Shown here piece after piece: positions 34,084-44,064 of a stretch of 64,000 nucleotides of DNA. How positions within the stretch are numbered: the stretch's first letter is position 1; every line of letters begins with the position of its first letter. The translations under genes and the position numbers were made by a program. Source of the DNA: Gallionella sp. (GTDB taxonomy: Bacteria; Pseudomonadota; Gammaproteobacteria; Burkholderiales; Gallionellaceae); NCBI GenBank assembly GCA_030645955.1, contig JAUSMR010000097.1, forward strand, positions 62,001 to 126,000, given 5' to 3'. The notes under the pieces are model-generated. The model saw only the letters and a list, made by a program, of their open reading frames with translations. It did not search any database and was not told the DNA's origin.

Positions 34084-35934
34084 ATGCCGTTGATATTTAA
34101 ATCGAATTCCCGCTCAACTTTGGCGGTACTGCACGATGCGATTGCCGCTGCGCTGTCATGGAGTTTCGCTTATTTGCTGCGCTTCAATTTTGAATTGCCG
34201 GATAGTTATGCAGCGGAATTGCAACAAACATTACTTTACGTCGTGCCGTTGCAGCTGGTGATTTTCTGGCGATTTAACCTGTATCGCGGCATTTGGCGTT
34301 ATGCCAGCACTACCGACCTGCGCCGGATTTTTCTGGCAGTTATGTTGTCAGCGGCGGTTATTCCACTGATGTTCTGGATGTTGCGTTTGGATTTGGTGAT
34401 TCCGCGCTCAGTCCTGGTCATCAATCCGCTGCTGCTGATACTGATGATGGGCGGCAGTCGCTTTGTCTATCGGCTGTGGAAAGAGCAGGGGTTGTATGGA
34501 GATTTCAAGCTGCATGGCGAACCGGTGCTGGTTTTGGGTGCAGGCGATGCGGCGGCCGGTCTGTCCAGGGATTTGACCAAGAGCAGGGATTGGCGACTGG
34601 TAGGATTTCTGGACGACGATACCGACAAGCATGGGAGCATGCTGAACGGGGTTCGTGTGCTGGGTAACCTGGATAGTCTGCCGGAATATGCCGAGCGATT
34701 GGGTGTGTCGCAAGTGATCATAGCCATGCCGTCAAGCTCGCATCAGCAGCGCAGGCGTGCGATTCAGCTTTGCAATCTAGCCAGCCTGAAAGCTCTCACC
34801 GTACCCTCCTTCGATGATTTGATGAGCGGCAAAGTGGCGGTATCGCAGCTGCGCGCGATAGAACTGGATGATTTGTTGGGGCGTGACCCAGTGGTACTGG
34901 ATGATGCCGGATTGCATGGTTTGTTGTCCGGAAAAACTGTCATGATGACCGGCGCGGGCGGTTCTATAGGTTCTGAAATGTGCCGCCAGATTGCGCGTTT
35001 TTCTCCTGCCAGGCTAGTATTGTTCGAGTCGAGCGAATATGCCCTGTACTCCATCGAGCAAGAGCTGAAGCAAAATTTTCCTTCGTTGAATTTTGTCAGC
35101 CTGGTGGGCGACGTGCGCGATGCGGCGCGGGTCAACGAAGTCATGCAGCAACATCAGCCAAGCGTGTTGTTTCATGCGGCTGCTTATAAACATGTACCGC
35201 TGATGGAGCAGCACAATGCCTGGCAGGCGGTGCGCAACAACGTACTGGGCACCTGGACGGTGGCACAAGCAGCGCAGCGACATGGGGTCGCCAAGTTCGT
35301 GATGATCTCCACCGACAAGGCAGTCAATCCGACAAATGTGATGGGCGCGAGCAAGCGACTGGCAGAGATGGTTTGTCAGGCGCTCCAACCATCCGGCGGT
35401 ATGTGTTTCGTGATAGTGCGCTTCGGCAATGTTCTGGGCAGCACCGGCAGCGTGATTCCCACGTTTCACGCGCAAATTGCACGGGGGGGGCCGGTCACTG
35501 TGACGCATCCCGACATAACACGCTACTTCATGTCCATCCCCGAAGCTGCGCAACTTGTGTTGCAGGCGGGGCTGATGGGCCGGGGCGGCGAGATATTCGT
35601 GCTCGACATGGGTGAACCGGTAAAGATAGTGGATCTGGCGAAAGACATGATACGGCTGTCCGGCTATAACGAGGATGAGATCAGGATAGAATTTACCGGG
35701 CTGCGCGCGGGTGAAAAACTCTATGAAGAATTGTTGACGGATAGTGAGCATACCTTGCCCACGCCGCACCCGAAACTGCGCATCGCACAAGCCCGGCAGG
35801 CCGATGAGGAATGGCTGGCACGGTTGCTGGAGTGGGTGGCGGCAACTACCATGCAGGATGATGCGGTACGAGCCGCACTCAAACAATGGGTGCCGGAATA
35901 CCAGCCGAACTCTCAAGCGGATAACAAGTCATGA
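34084..35934 (+). CDS. UDP-GlcNAc 4,6-dehydratase / WbpM-like polysaccharide protein
   Basis: The 616-residue protein has four N-terminal membrane helices (to about residue 150), a first nucleotide-binding domain (VLVLGAGDAAAGL) and a second, catalytic Rossmann domain (MTGAGGSIGSE) with the MxxxK (NVMGASK) variant of the SDR catalytic motif. That is the WbpM/PglF type, which makes UDP-2-acetamido-2,6-dideoxy-4-keto-hexose for surface glycans. ATG at 34084 was chosen, although a GTG at 34039 would add 15 residues. The ribosome site is close to the start. Confidence 0.92.
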   Translation: MPLIFKSNSRSTLAVLHDAIAAALSWSFAYLLRFNFELPDSYAAELQQTLLYVVPLQLVIFWRFNLYRGIWRYASTTDLRRIFLAVMLSAAVIPLMFWMLRLDLVIPRSVLVINPLLLILMMGGSRFVYRLWKEQGLYGDFKLHGEPVLVLGAGDAAAGLSRDLTKSRDWRLVGFLDDDTDKHGSMLNGVRVLGNLDSLPEYAERLGVSQVIIAMPSSSHQQRRRAIQLCNLASLKALTVPSFDDLMSGKVAVSQLRAIELDDLLGRDPVVLDDAGLHGLLSGKTVMMTGAGGSIGSEMCRQIARFSPARLVLFESSEYALYSIEQELKQNFPSLNFVSLVGDVRDAARVNEVMQQHQPSVLFHAAAYKHVPLMEQHNAWQAVRNNVLGTWTVAQAAQRHGVAKFVMISTDKAVNPTNVMGASKRLAEMVCQALQPSGGMCFVIVRFGNVLGSTGSVIPTFHAQIARGGPVTVTHPDITRYFMSIPEAAQLVLQAGLMGRGGEIFVLDMGEPVKIVDLAKDMIRLSGYNEDEIRIEFTGLRAGEKLYEELLTDSEHTLPTPHPKLRIAQARQADEEWLARLLEWVAATTMQDDAVRAALKQWVPEYQPNSQADNKS

Positions 35935-36060
35935 AGTCAGCCGCAACTCTGGCGATGCCAAAAATTTTCTTCGCACGGCCGTTACCGGATCGCGTGAATG
36001 GTCCGTTCCGCGTCATTGCGGCCGCACCGGATTCTGCCAACCTTAACGAAAGTCAGAAGC

Positions 36061-36807
36061 ATGGCTAGACTCTCCGTCATCATCATCACCAAAAACGAGT
36101 CCGCCAATATCCGCGCTTGCCTCGAATCGGTGGCGTGGGCAGATGAAATCATCGTGGTGGATTCCGCCAGTACGGATGACACGCTGGAAATTGCACGCGA
36201 ATTTACCCCGCAGGTTCATGTACACGCAGACTGGCCGGGCTTCGGCGCGCAGAAAAATCGCGCGCTGGACTACGCCAGCAAGGACTGGGTGTTATCGCTG
36301 GATGCAGACGAGCGGGTCACGCCGGAACTGCGCGCCGAAATTGAGGCGGTGCTGCTGGATGCCCGGGCGGAGGGCTACGAGATTCCGCGGCTTTCCAGTT
36401 TTTGCGGACGCTTCATGCGGCATTCCGGCTGGCACCCCGATTATGTGCTGCGCCTGTTCAAGCGCGGGAAGGGGCGCTTCAGCGATGCGCTGGTGCATGA
36501 GTCGGTGCAGCTGCAGGGAAGCATGGCGCGCCTGCGGCAGCCATTGCAGCATTACAGCTACCGGGATTTTGAAGATGTGCTCTCCAAGCTGAACAGCTAT
36601 TCCAGCGCGGCTTCGGCCATGCTGGAACGCCGCGGCAAGAGGGGCAGTCTGGCTCAGGCCGTGCTTCATGGCCTGTGGGCGTTTATCCGCACCTACGTTC
36701 TGCGCGCGGGCTTTCTGGACGGGCGCGAGGGCTTCATGCTCGCCGTGATGAACGCGGAGAATAGCTACTACCGCTACATCAAGCTCTGGCTGAAGCAGAA
36801 GTCCTGA
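36061..36807 (+). CDS. Glycosyltransferase family 2, WaaE/KdtX-type
   Basis: The 248-residue cytosolic-face transferase has the GT2 fold: LSVIIITKNESANIRACLES at the start, VVDSASTDDT and DADERVTPELR (DxD-like). Its C-terminal half, with HSGWHPDYVLRLFKRG, resembles LPS core beta-1,4-glucosyltransferases of the WaaE/KdtX group. It probably acts on the inner core. The open frame extends 21 codons upstream, but the start at 36061 fits the family. Confidence 0.85.
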   Translation: MARLSVIIITKNESANIRACLESVAWADEIIVVDSASTDDTLEIAREFTPQVHVHADWPGFGAQKNRALDYASKDWVLSLDADERVTPELRAEIEAVLLDARAEGYEIPRLSSFCGRFMRHSGWHPDYVLRLFKRGKGRFSDALVHESVQLQGSMARLRQPLQHYSYRDFEDVLSKLNSYSSAASAMLERRGKRGSLAQAVLHGLWAFIRTYVLRAGFLDGREGFMLAVMNAENSYYRYIKLWLKQKS

Positions 36808-36859
36808 TTGTCCCAAGCAGCGACCTTATTCTAATTTGCGTTACAGAAGATAGAACTAT

Positions 36860-36913
36860 CGTAGGGTGCGTTCTACGCACCATTGCCATCTGGTGCGTAA
36901 AACGCACCCTACG
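36860..36913. repeat. Palindromic repeat (23-bp arms)
   Basis: The arms CGTAGGGTGCGTTCTACGCA... and its complement (36860-36882 and 36891-36913) match at 22 of 23 positions around an 8-base loop. The GTAGGGTGCGTT type is a common intergenic element in proteobacteria. It lies between the GT2 gene and the convergent acyltransferase gene, where it could act as a terminator-like hairpin. Confidence 0.85.
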
Positions 36914-36966
36914 TTATTCCCGTATCTCTTGAGAATTGGAATTACCCCGCTTAGAGGCGCTGTCGA

Positions 36967-39012
36967 TCATGGCGCCAGCCCCCTGACGACAGGCAGCATG
37001 TCCCGCGCGATCTTCGAGTTGGCATAGTCAGAGACGTGGTCCCCGTAGCTGTACAGGAATTTTTCTCCCTCGGTCATTGCGCACAGGTCGTCCGGAATAT
37101 CGCACAGCAACGGCGTGGGGTCATAGACAACCAGGCGCGGATGTAGCCGCTGCAATTCACCAATAAACAGCCGATAAGCCTGCGTCCCGGCAAGGTGATC
37201 GGCGTAGCGTATCGTGCAATGCGGATTTTCCTTGCGGCGCAGGAACTGATTCAGGAACGCGTTCGAGGTCGCGCCACCGCTGATGCAGCTGGTGGGATCC
37301 GGGAAAGTCGGGTTGTCGATGACGAAAACCACGCGCTTCCCCGCCTCTTCCAGCTGCTGGATCGTTCGGCTGTAGGTCGCAATCTTGTCCCGGGGAAGTG
37401 CAGCATTTGCCGCGACCAGCCCAGTCTCGCTATCGAGCGGGAAAATAGTGCGCAGCGCCACAGCCAACGCAACGGCCCTGATCGACGGGTTGTCGACTAC
37501 CGTCTGCAGAGCGAGCTGATTCTTGCGGTGCTGGCGTTCATCCGCAGCGGATACGGGCTCCGGCGGATAGACTGTACCGATCATCATCCACGGCATGTCC
37601 GCCTTCGATTCGCGCACCAGCCCGTAGAAAAGCGCCTCACCCTTGCTGTCGCCCAGCAGCGCGTAGCGCGGCTCTTCGACGCTGCTGCTCAGGCAATACT
37701 GGAAGACGGGTTTCTGCGCCTCGTCAAGGCCGCACTCATGGTGCAGTTTCCCCCGATCCGCTCCGAGTACTATCGTGCTGGAGTCGCCATTCAACATCGA
37801 AAACTGGCGGGATTTGAACCCATCAAGCTTCTTGACGGTCAATCCGGCAGCGCCGAGCACAAACATGCTCAGACACAGCATCAGCACGATGTTCCTGGAG
37901 CGCGGCCTGGACCTTACGGGGCGCTCGAGTAGCCTGTAGGTCAGCCACGCCAGAACGACAGTTGCTGCAACCATCCAGAAACGCGCTTCAGCCGAAGGCG
38001 TCCCGGATTCCATGATCCGCGCGAATGAGAGCAATGGCCAGTGCCACAGGTAAAGCGGATAGCTGATGAGCCCGATCCATACAAGCCAACGCAGCGACAG
38101 CACCTGCCGGTTCGGCCAGGCACCCTCGCCGGCATAAATCAGGCAAGCAGCGCCCATCGTAGGCAGCAACGCCCAGGCTCCTGGAAAAGAATAGTTTTCT
38201 TCTATGCTGAAGACCGCGGCCACTATCAGACCCAGCCCAAGCCAGGAAATGAGTGAGCGGTACCTTTCGCTTGCGGCGGGTTTGTGCGATGCCAGATAGG
38301 CCAGCCCGGCACCCAGCGCCAGCTCCCAGAATCGGGTCAGCGGAGAATAGAAATCGGCCACCATATCATGGCGCACAACGATCAGGCTGTAGGCTAACGA
38401 AGTCGCGAGGATGCCCAGCAACGCCCAGCCGAAATGTCGCGAGTAGCGCCAGAAAAAAGCCAGAAACAGGGGCCATGCGATATAGAACTGCTCCTCGATT
38501 CCCAGCGACCAGAGGTGAAGCAGGGGCTTGGTATCGGCAGCGTTGTCAAAATATCCCGCCTCTTTCCACAAGACGATATTCGACAAGAACAGCGCGCCGG
38601 CGACAACATGCTTGCCCAGTTGCTCATACTCGGCTGGTGTCAGAATCACAAAGCCCATCATCAGGCAGGCGAGCAGAACCACACTCAGCGCCGGAAAGAT
38701 GCGCCTGACCCGGCGGGCATAAAACGTCTTGATGCTGAACGTCCCTGTGCCCAACTCTTCCCAGATGTGCTTGGAGATCAGGAAGCCTGAAATCACAAAA
38801 AATATGTCAACGCCGGCGAATCCCCCGTGAGCCAAGGTGGGGAAGGCGTGAAAGACCACCACGGACACAACCGCAATGGCCCGTAAGCCGTCAATGTCGG
38901 GACGGTAGTCGCTTTTTTTAAGCTGAGCATCCTTGCGGGCAGGACTGCATGCGCTCTTCAGCGCAGTCAGCAGATCAACAAGGCGCTGCATGAGTTTTTG
39001 ACCGGGCTGCAT
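36967..39012 (-). CDS. OafA-type O-acyltransferase with SGNH domain
   Basis: The 681-residue protein has an acyltransferase-3 membrane domain (about 40-390, start YRPDIDGLRAIAVVSVVVFH, and the RRVRRIFPAL and WSLGIEEQFYIAWPLF motifs) and a C-terminal SGNH-like domain (LLGDSKGEALF, about residue 460 onward). Such proteins O-acetylate lipopolysaccharide or other glycans. ATG at 39012 was chosen; TTG at 39018 is equally in frame. It is convergent with the GT2 gene and diverges from the GT4 gene. The acceptor glycan is unknown. Confidence 0.9.
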   Translation of the reverse strand: MQPGQKLMQRLVDLLTALKSACSPARKDAQLKKSDYRPDIDGLRAIAVVSVVVFHAFPTLAHGGFAGVDIFFVISGFLISKHIWEELGTGTFSIKTFYARRVRRIFPALSVVLLACLMMGFVILTPAEYEQLGKHVVAGALFLSNIVLWKEAGYFDNAADTKPLLHLWSLGIEEQFYIAWPLFLAFFWRYSRHFGWALLGILATSLAYSLIVVRHDMVADFYSPLTRFWELALGAGLAYLASHKPAASERYRSLISWLGLGLIVAAVFSIEENYSFPGAWALLPTMGAACLIYAGEGAWPNRQVLSLRWLVWIGLISYPLYLWHWPLLSFARIMESGTPSAEARFWMVAATVVLAWLTYRLLERPVRSRPRSRNIVLMLCLSMFVLGAAGLTVKKLDGFKSRQFSMLNGDSSTIVLGADRGKLHHECGLDEAQKPVFQYCLSSSVEEPRYALLGDSKGEALFYGLVRESKADMPWMMIGTVYPPEPVSAADERQHRKNQLALQTVVDNPSIRAVALAVALRTIFPLDSETGLVAANAALPRDKIATYSRTIQQLEEAGKRVVFVIDNPTFPDPTSCISGGATSNAFLNQFLRRKENPHCTIRYADHLAGTQAYRLFIGELQRLHPRLVVYDPTPLLCDIPDDLCAMTEGEKFLYSYGDHVSDYANSKIARDMLPVVRGLAP

Positions 39013-39149
39013 GTTCAATTCATAAGGGGTACAGATGCAAACTGCGGCTTGTAGCGAGGAACAGCAGGAATGGCTTTTCAGCGAGGTTTTGCATACTATC
39101 CGTGTTTTGTATCCGAAGCCGGATTATAACTGCTCACTTGCCACAACTG

Positions 39150-40220
39150 ATGACTGCTACCCCCGACAAGAAGCTGAAACTGCTGCACGTGGTGCGCCGC
39201 TACGGCCCGGTTGGCGGTATGGAGCGCTATGTGTGGGAACTGACGCAAGAACTGCGCGACCTCGGACACGAGGTCGAAGTGCTGTGCGAAGTATGTCTCG
39301 CCGAAAAACCGCACGGTATCGAGGTGCACGAATTGGGCGCGATAGCCCCGCGTCCGCGCTGGTTGTCGCTGTTGCGCTTCGGCAGGCGGGTGGCACGCTG
39401 GCTGGAAGTAAATCCGCACCCGGATTGGCTGATACACAGCCATGAGAGATTAAGCAGCCACCACATCACCACCTTTCACGGCCCTCCCTTTGCCACGGTG
39501 CGCGACCGGCCATGGTGGCGCAAAGTGTCAGTACGCGTGGCGATGCAGATGTACCTGGAGCGCCGCGAGTTGACTGTGGCAAAGAGTATCGTGCCCAACT
39601 CGACGGTAATCAGCGACAGCCTGGCGCATTACTACCCGGAGCTGGCGCACAAGCTGACCAAACCGGTTGTGCCGGGTGTCGCACCGGGAATGCCGCGCGA
39701 AATGCGGAGTGTTCCATCGGATGGGGGGGTGATAGGCTTCGTCGGCAGGGAATGGCAGCGCAAAGGCCTGCCCTTCGCAGTCGAAATAGTTGCAGCGTTG
39801 CGCCGCACCCGGCCTGACCTGCAATTCTGTGTGGTTGGCCCCGCAGCCGGTGAAGTGCAGCATTTATTTGCAGGCTGGCAAGGGGGCTATCAGCTGCTGG
39901 GCTGGAGCGATCAGGCTCATTTCACCGGCTTCGATGTGCTGCTGCACCCCGCCAAAGCAGAGCCATACGGTATGGTGATCAGCGAGGCGATGGCTGCCAG
40001 AGTACCGGTGGTCATTTCTGATGCGTGCGGAGCATCTGCACAGGTAACTCACTCCGCAGGCGCGGTGTTGCCGCTTTCAGCGTCAACCGAAACGTGGGTA
40101 GGTGCGCTTGAGCAACAATTGGTGCGTAGCGAACCCGTACCGCAATTTGAACGTGGTTGGCGTACGGTGGCGCAGGAATATGAAGTTATTTACCGGCAAA
40201 ACCTGCCGTTCAAACCATGA
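39150..40220 (+). CDS. Glycosyltransferase family 4
   Basis: The 356-residue GT-B enzyme has KLLHVVRRYGPVGGMERYVW at the N-terminus and a C-terminal donor site with GFVGREWQRKGL and HPAKAEPYGMVISEAMAARV, the E-x7-E type motif of GT4. It resembles LPS core transferases of the WaaG group. It overlaps the convergent GT10 gene by 11 bases. No clear ribosome site precedes the ATG. The specificity is unknown. Confidence 0.85.
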   Translation: MTATPDKKLKLLHVVRRYGPVGGMERYVWELTQELRDLGHEVEVLCEVCLAEKPHGIEVHELGAIAPRPRWLSLLRFGRRVARWLEVNPHPDWLIHSHERLSSHHITTFHGPPFATVRDRPWWRKVSVRVAMQMYLERRELTVAKSIVPNSTVISDSLAHYYPELAHKLTKPVVPGVAPGMPREMRSVPSDGGVIGFVGREWQRKGLPFAVEIVAALRRTRPDLQFCVVGPAAGEVQHLFAGWQGGYQLLGWSDQAHFTGFDVLLHPAKAEPYGMVISEAMAARVPVVISDACGASAQVTHSAGAVLPLSASTETWVGALEQQLVRSEPVPQFERGWRTVAQEYEVIYRQNLPFKP

Positions 40221-41250
40221 TTACAGGTCGGGCATTACTCGAATGAAAATCACCGGCAATCGCGCCAGCAATCGTTGATACAAAGTTTTCCACGCTGAAC
40301 AAATAGGCCTGTTCACTTTTCAGAAAATCGGAAATGTTACGTTGGAATTGCGCGTGTTGTTCAGGGGTGATGCTCATCAAGTGGCGATGCACATCGGCAG
40401 TGCCTCTGAACTGCCTTCGATCAATAAAACAATGGGATGGTATGTATTCATGTACGTTATCGGCTCCCCAGTAAATGGGAACACACCCGGATAAAAAACT
40501 ATCGAATATTTTTTCTGTTATGTAGTTTGGCAGGCCTTTCACATTTTCGTAACAGTAAGAAAACCTGGTATTAGACAGAATGCCAGATTTGAATTGAACC
40601 TCACCCTGCCAGCTGGGAAATGGCTTATATCCGAACAGCTGAGTTCCAAGTCTGCCTAAACGCCTTAAAAATTTATCTTTGCGGGTAAATGCCTGGCAGG
40701 GCTTGTTCCATCCCCTGCCATATAAATGAAATAATGAAGGGGCGTTTTTTTCATACCAGCGGATCACATTAATCCGTTCGGCATAAAGATCATTCGGGCC
40801 GACCCAGGGAGCAACCTTATTACTGCTTATTAAACATGAAAAAATATGCCGTTCAGAATAGCTGCGGGTATTTGGCAAAGATATGCTGTTCGGGATCAAT
40901 ATCTTTACGGCTCCGGGAAGGTTAAGGGCGGCAACATTCCACGAAAAGACACGTTGAAAATCCTTCAGGTAATCAATGTCCGCATTTAGTTTGTTAATTA
41001 GCGGGTTTTCTACAGAAATTAAGTACTTGGGTAAGTTGTTTCCAGATAGTGGACGGCCATCCATATGTATTTCAAAAGAGATGGTCCTGTCTCTGTTGAT
41101 GTCAGGAGTATTTACCTCAATACCCAGCTGTAAAAGCTTTTCTCTAAGCGCAATATAGGGAGTAAATAGCCCGTCTGTATTTCTTGGGCTGGAATAATCA
41201 AATAATTTATTTTCGGTAAAATTTTCGCAGTAGATGTTGCCGTATATCAT
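40210..41250 (-). CDS. Glycosyltransferase family 10 (fucosyltransferase-like)
   Basis: The 346-residue protein contains FSYCYENVKGLPNYITEKIF and then DSFLSGCVPIYWGADNVHEYIP, the donor-binding region that marks alpha-1,3/4-fucosyltransferases of GT10. The sequence is AT-richer than its neighbours, suggesting transfer. No clear transmembrane helix is seen, so it should act on the cytosolic face. The true donor could be GDP-fucose or another GDP-sugar; no GDP-fucose synthesis genes lie in the window. Confidence 0.8.
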   Translation of the reverse strand: MIYGNIYCENFTENKLFDYSSPRNTDGLFTPYIALREKLLQLGIEVNTPDINRDRTISFEIHMDGRPLSGNNLPKYLISVENPLINKLNADIDYLKDFQRVFSWNVAALNLPGAVKILIPNSISLPNTRSYSERHIFSCLISSNKVAPWVGPNDLYAERINVIRWYEKNAPSLFHLYGRGWNKPCQAFTRKDKFLRRLGRLGTQLFGYKPFPSWQGEVQFKSGILSNTRFSYCYENVKGLPNYITEKIFDSFLSGCVPIYWGADNVHEYIPSHCFIDRRQFRGTADVHRHLMSITPEQHAQFQRNISDFLKSEQAYLFSVENFVSTIAGAIAGDFHSSNARPVIMV

Positions 41251-41304
41251 TTGAGTTCATGCATGCAAAATGTGAATAGCCTATCTCGGTTAAGTGGCTT
41301 GTGG

Positions 41305-43041
41305 CTATCTGGCCACCGCAAATTGAATGCGATGCAACTGTGCATATACGCCGCCCTTTGCAAGCAGTTCGCGGTGCGAGCCTATTTCGACGATTTCGCC
41401 CTTTTGCAGCACGACAATCCGGTCCGCCTTCTCAATCGTGGACAAACGATGTGCGATGACCAGCGTGGTACGGCCTTGCATCAAGGTTTCCAGTGCGGAT
41501 TGCACGTGGCGTTCGGATTCGCTGTCAAGTGCGGAGGTAGCTTCATCCAGAATCAGAATAGGCGCATCTTTCAGGATAGCGCGTGCGATGGCAATGCGTT
41601 GGCGTTGTCCGCCGGATAGTTTCACGCCACGTTCTCCGACCAGCGTATTCAATCCTAGCGGCCATTCTTGGATGAACTCCATGGCATGCGCGGCTTGTGC
41701 GGCAGCAATGATTTCAGACTCGCCGACTTCGCGCATTTGTCCGTAGGCTATGTTCGCCGAAATAGTGTCATTGAACAGCACTACCTCCTGACTGACCAAA
41801 GCAATATTGGCGCGCAAACTGGCCAGAGTCAGTTCGGCAAGATTGTGCCCATCAAGAAAAATGGCGCCACCGGTCGGAATATAGAAGCGAGGCACGAGAT
41901 TGGCGAGCGTTGTCTTCCCGCTGCCGGACGCACCGACCAGCGCGATATTTTCACCTTCACGTATGCGCAACGTAATGTTTTTCAGTGCAGGGCGTGCCTC
42001 TGGCGCGTAGGCGAACTGCACGTTGTCGAAGTGCAGTTCGCCCCGTGCCCGGCCAATTGTTTCTGTACCAGTATCGACTTCGCTTTCGGTATCAAGCAAA
42101 GAAAACACGCTCTCCGCTGCTGCCAGCCCGCGCTGCAGATATTCGCTCACCCCTGTCAAACGCTTAAGCGGCGCGGTCAGCATCAACATCGCCATGATGA
42201 ACGAAACAAATCCGCCTACCGTGACCTCATCTGTGTTGGACTGCAAAGTAGCCAGATACACCACAACCGCCAATGCCACCGCTGCCACCATCTGCACGAT
42301 AGGCACATTCGCCGCTCCGGCTGTCGCCTGCTTCATGGCATAGCGGCGCACCCAGTTGGCTTGCTCATGGAAACGCTGGCTTTCGTATTGTTGTCCGCCA
42401 AATAACTTGACAACTTTGTGCGCGCTGACACTTTCCTCAATCACTTGTGTAATGTCGCCCATCGCCTGTTGTGAATCACGGCTACTGATACGCATACGGC
42501 TGCTGATAACTCTGATAATAAGCGCGATGACTGGCGCCATCAGTAACGTAAGCAGTGTCAGCTTCCAATTGAGGTAGAACAACCAGCCGACCAAGCCAAT
42601 TAAGACAATGCTATCGCGTACCGCGACAGTCACTACGACGGTTGCGGCCTGGGTTACCTGAGTGACATCAAAAGCAAGCTTCGAAATGAGATTGCCGGTG
42701 GCATGATCGTCATAATAGCGTGTCGGCAAAGAAAGCAACTTGCGAAACATCTCGTTACGCAAATCCATCACCAGTTTATTGCCGACCCAGTTGATTGCAT
42801 AAGTACTGATAAATGAGCCTATGCCACGCACCAGAAAAATCAGTATGATGATTGCAGGCACCATGCGTATCATCGTTTGATCCTTGTTAACGAAAGTGCC
42901 ATCCAGCATCGGTTTCATCAATGCGGCGACCAAAGGTTCTGTAGCGGCGACCACGGCCGTGCCCAGGATGGAAGCTGTGAAAGTACGCCAGTATGGCTTG
43001 ACGTAATTAAGGAGGCGGAAATAAAGCTGACTGCTATTCAT
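41305..43041 (-). CDS. msbA: Lipid A export ATP-binding/permease MsbA
   Basis: The 578-residue half-transporter has an N-terminal six-helix ABC type IV domain (about 15-325) and a C-terminal ATPase with Walker A GASGSGKTTLANL near 369, signature LSGGQRQRIAIARA and Walker B LILDEATSALD. It flips core-lipid A across the inner membrane. ATG at 43041 was chosen because the upstream part of the frame does not resemble MsbA. It lies among LPS genes, which supports this role over a drug exporter. Confidence 0.93.
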   Translation of the reverse strand: MNSSQLYFRLLNYVKPYWRTFTASILGTAVVAATEPLVAALMKPMLDGTFVNKDQTMIRMVPAIIILIFLVRGIGSFISTYAINWVGNKLVMDLRNEMFRKLLSLPTRYYDDHATGNLISKLAFDVTQVTQAATVVVTVAVRDSIVLIGLVGWLFYLNWKLTLLTLLMAPVIALIIRVISSRMRISSRDSQQAMGDITQVIEESVSAHKVVKLFGGQQYESQRFHEQANWVRRYAMKQATAGAANVPIVQMVAAVALAVVVYLATLQSNTDEVTVGGFVSFIMAMLMLTAPLKRLTGVSEYLQRGLAAAESVFSLLDTESEVDTGTETIGRARGELHFDNVQFAYAPEARPALKNITLRIREGENIALVGASGSGKTTLANLVPRFYIPTGGAIFLDGHNLAELTLASLRANIALVSQEVVLFNDTISANIAYGQMREVGESEIIAAAQAAHAMEFIQEWPLGLNTLVGERGVKLSGGQRQRIAIARAILKDAPILILDEATSALDSESERHVQSALETLMQGRTTLVIAHRLSTIEKADRIVVLQKGEIVEIGSHRELLAKGGVYAQLHRIQFAVAR

Positions 43042-43098
43042 GGCGCGCACTTTAGCAGAAAAAGAACACACTGACTTTTTTGCATGCACGCTTCAATG

Positions 43099-44010
43099 TT
43101 ACCTAACAAACTTCCTTAATTTATAGTAAAAGTAAGCGTAGGTCTCAGGCCTGAAAAAACGCTTTAGCCTGTACTGGAGCAAATAATGCTCAATAAAACT
43201 TTTGTGTCGAAAGTCAGCGCCATGGGAAATAAGCGAACTTTTGCGCAGATTCTTATATATTCCGAAGCGGCAGTCATTTATGACAGCTTGCCCAACAAAT
43301 GATTTATTCAGTTTCAAAAATCCCAGCAACTTAAGCCTGTCGCGCAGTGATTCCAAATTACTGTCGTTTGCTGCGTGCATACGATACCGAATCAATTCCC
43401 GGGAATTCCAGACAATAGGCCCATTTTTTGAAATTTCCAACAGCCAGGAGACATCAGAATATTTCCCCCCTGTCTGTGGGTTCAAGGGAATTTTCTTAAC
43501 GACAGAAGAGCGATAGATGTAAGCCGGAAATGGTGCAAATCCGTTAGGGTATTTTGAAAAATACCTGCTCGCCAAGGCGCGGGGATTATCGATAATCACA
43601 TACTTAACGCCGGATTCAAAAAAACTGCCTTTGCGCACAACTTCTTCGTCAATAGTGACGGCATTACACGCATAAGCCACTGCGTGCGGATAAAGTTCTA
43701 TTGTTTTGAGCATGGCATCTACATACTCGGGTTCCATCAAGTCATCGTCATGGAATAAACAAAAATAATCTGTATCAACTTCTGAGATGCTTTTATTAAA
43801 ATGATCCAGTGCAGGCAACGAAGGCGCTCTTCGGCGGCACTCAATGTTAGGAAATTCAGCCTGAGCCAAATGATACAACTCATCATTGCTTGAATTATCA
43901 GAAATAACCAGCCGAAACTCTTTGTTCGTCTGGTTCAATACAGATTCAATCGTGCTCTTGGCATAAGCGGGGCGGTTGTAACACTGAATAAAGATGGTTA
44001 GTTTTGTCAA
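43099..44010 (-). CDS. Glycosyltransferase family 2
   Basis: The 303-residue GT-A enzyme has TIFIQCYNRPAYAKSTIESV at the start and the metal-binding FHDDDLMEPEYVD motif. Specificity is unknown. The gene is AT-richer than the core genes nearby. It forms an LPS/O-glycan block with msbA (10 bases further on as the next minus-strand gene region begins) and the FkbM gene. Confidence 0.83.
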   Translation of the reverse strand: MTKLTIFIQCYNRPAYAKSTIESVLNQTNKEFRLVISDNSSNDELYHLAQAEFPNIECRRRAPSLPALDHFNKSISEVDTDYFCLFHDDDLMEPEYVDAMLKTIELYPHAVAYACNAVTIDEEVVRKGSFFESGVKYVIIDNPRALASRYFSKYPNGFAPFPAYIYRSSVVKKIPLNPQTGGKYSDVSWLLEISKNGPIVWNSRELIRYRMHAANDSNLESLRDRLKLLGFLKLNKSFVGQAVINDCRFGIYKNLRKSSLISHGADFRHKSFIEHYLLQYRLKRFFRPETYAYFYYKLRKFVR

Positions 44011-44064
44011 AATGCTCCTCAGTGTTTTTATAATAAAAAACCAATAACTATGTAAATATTGAGG

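Noticed and set aside
35931..36069. 46-codon frame (MKSAATLAMPKIFFARPLPD...) between the WbpM-like and GT2 genes
   Set aside because: It starts inside the upstream gene, ends in the GT2 start, and matches no family I know. It may be real, but there is no support.
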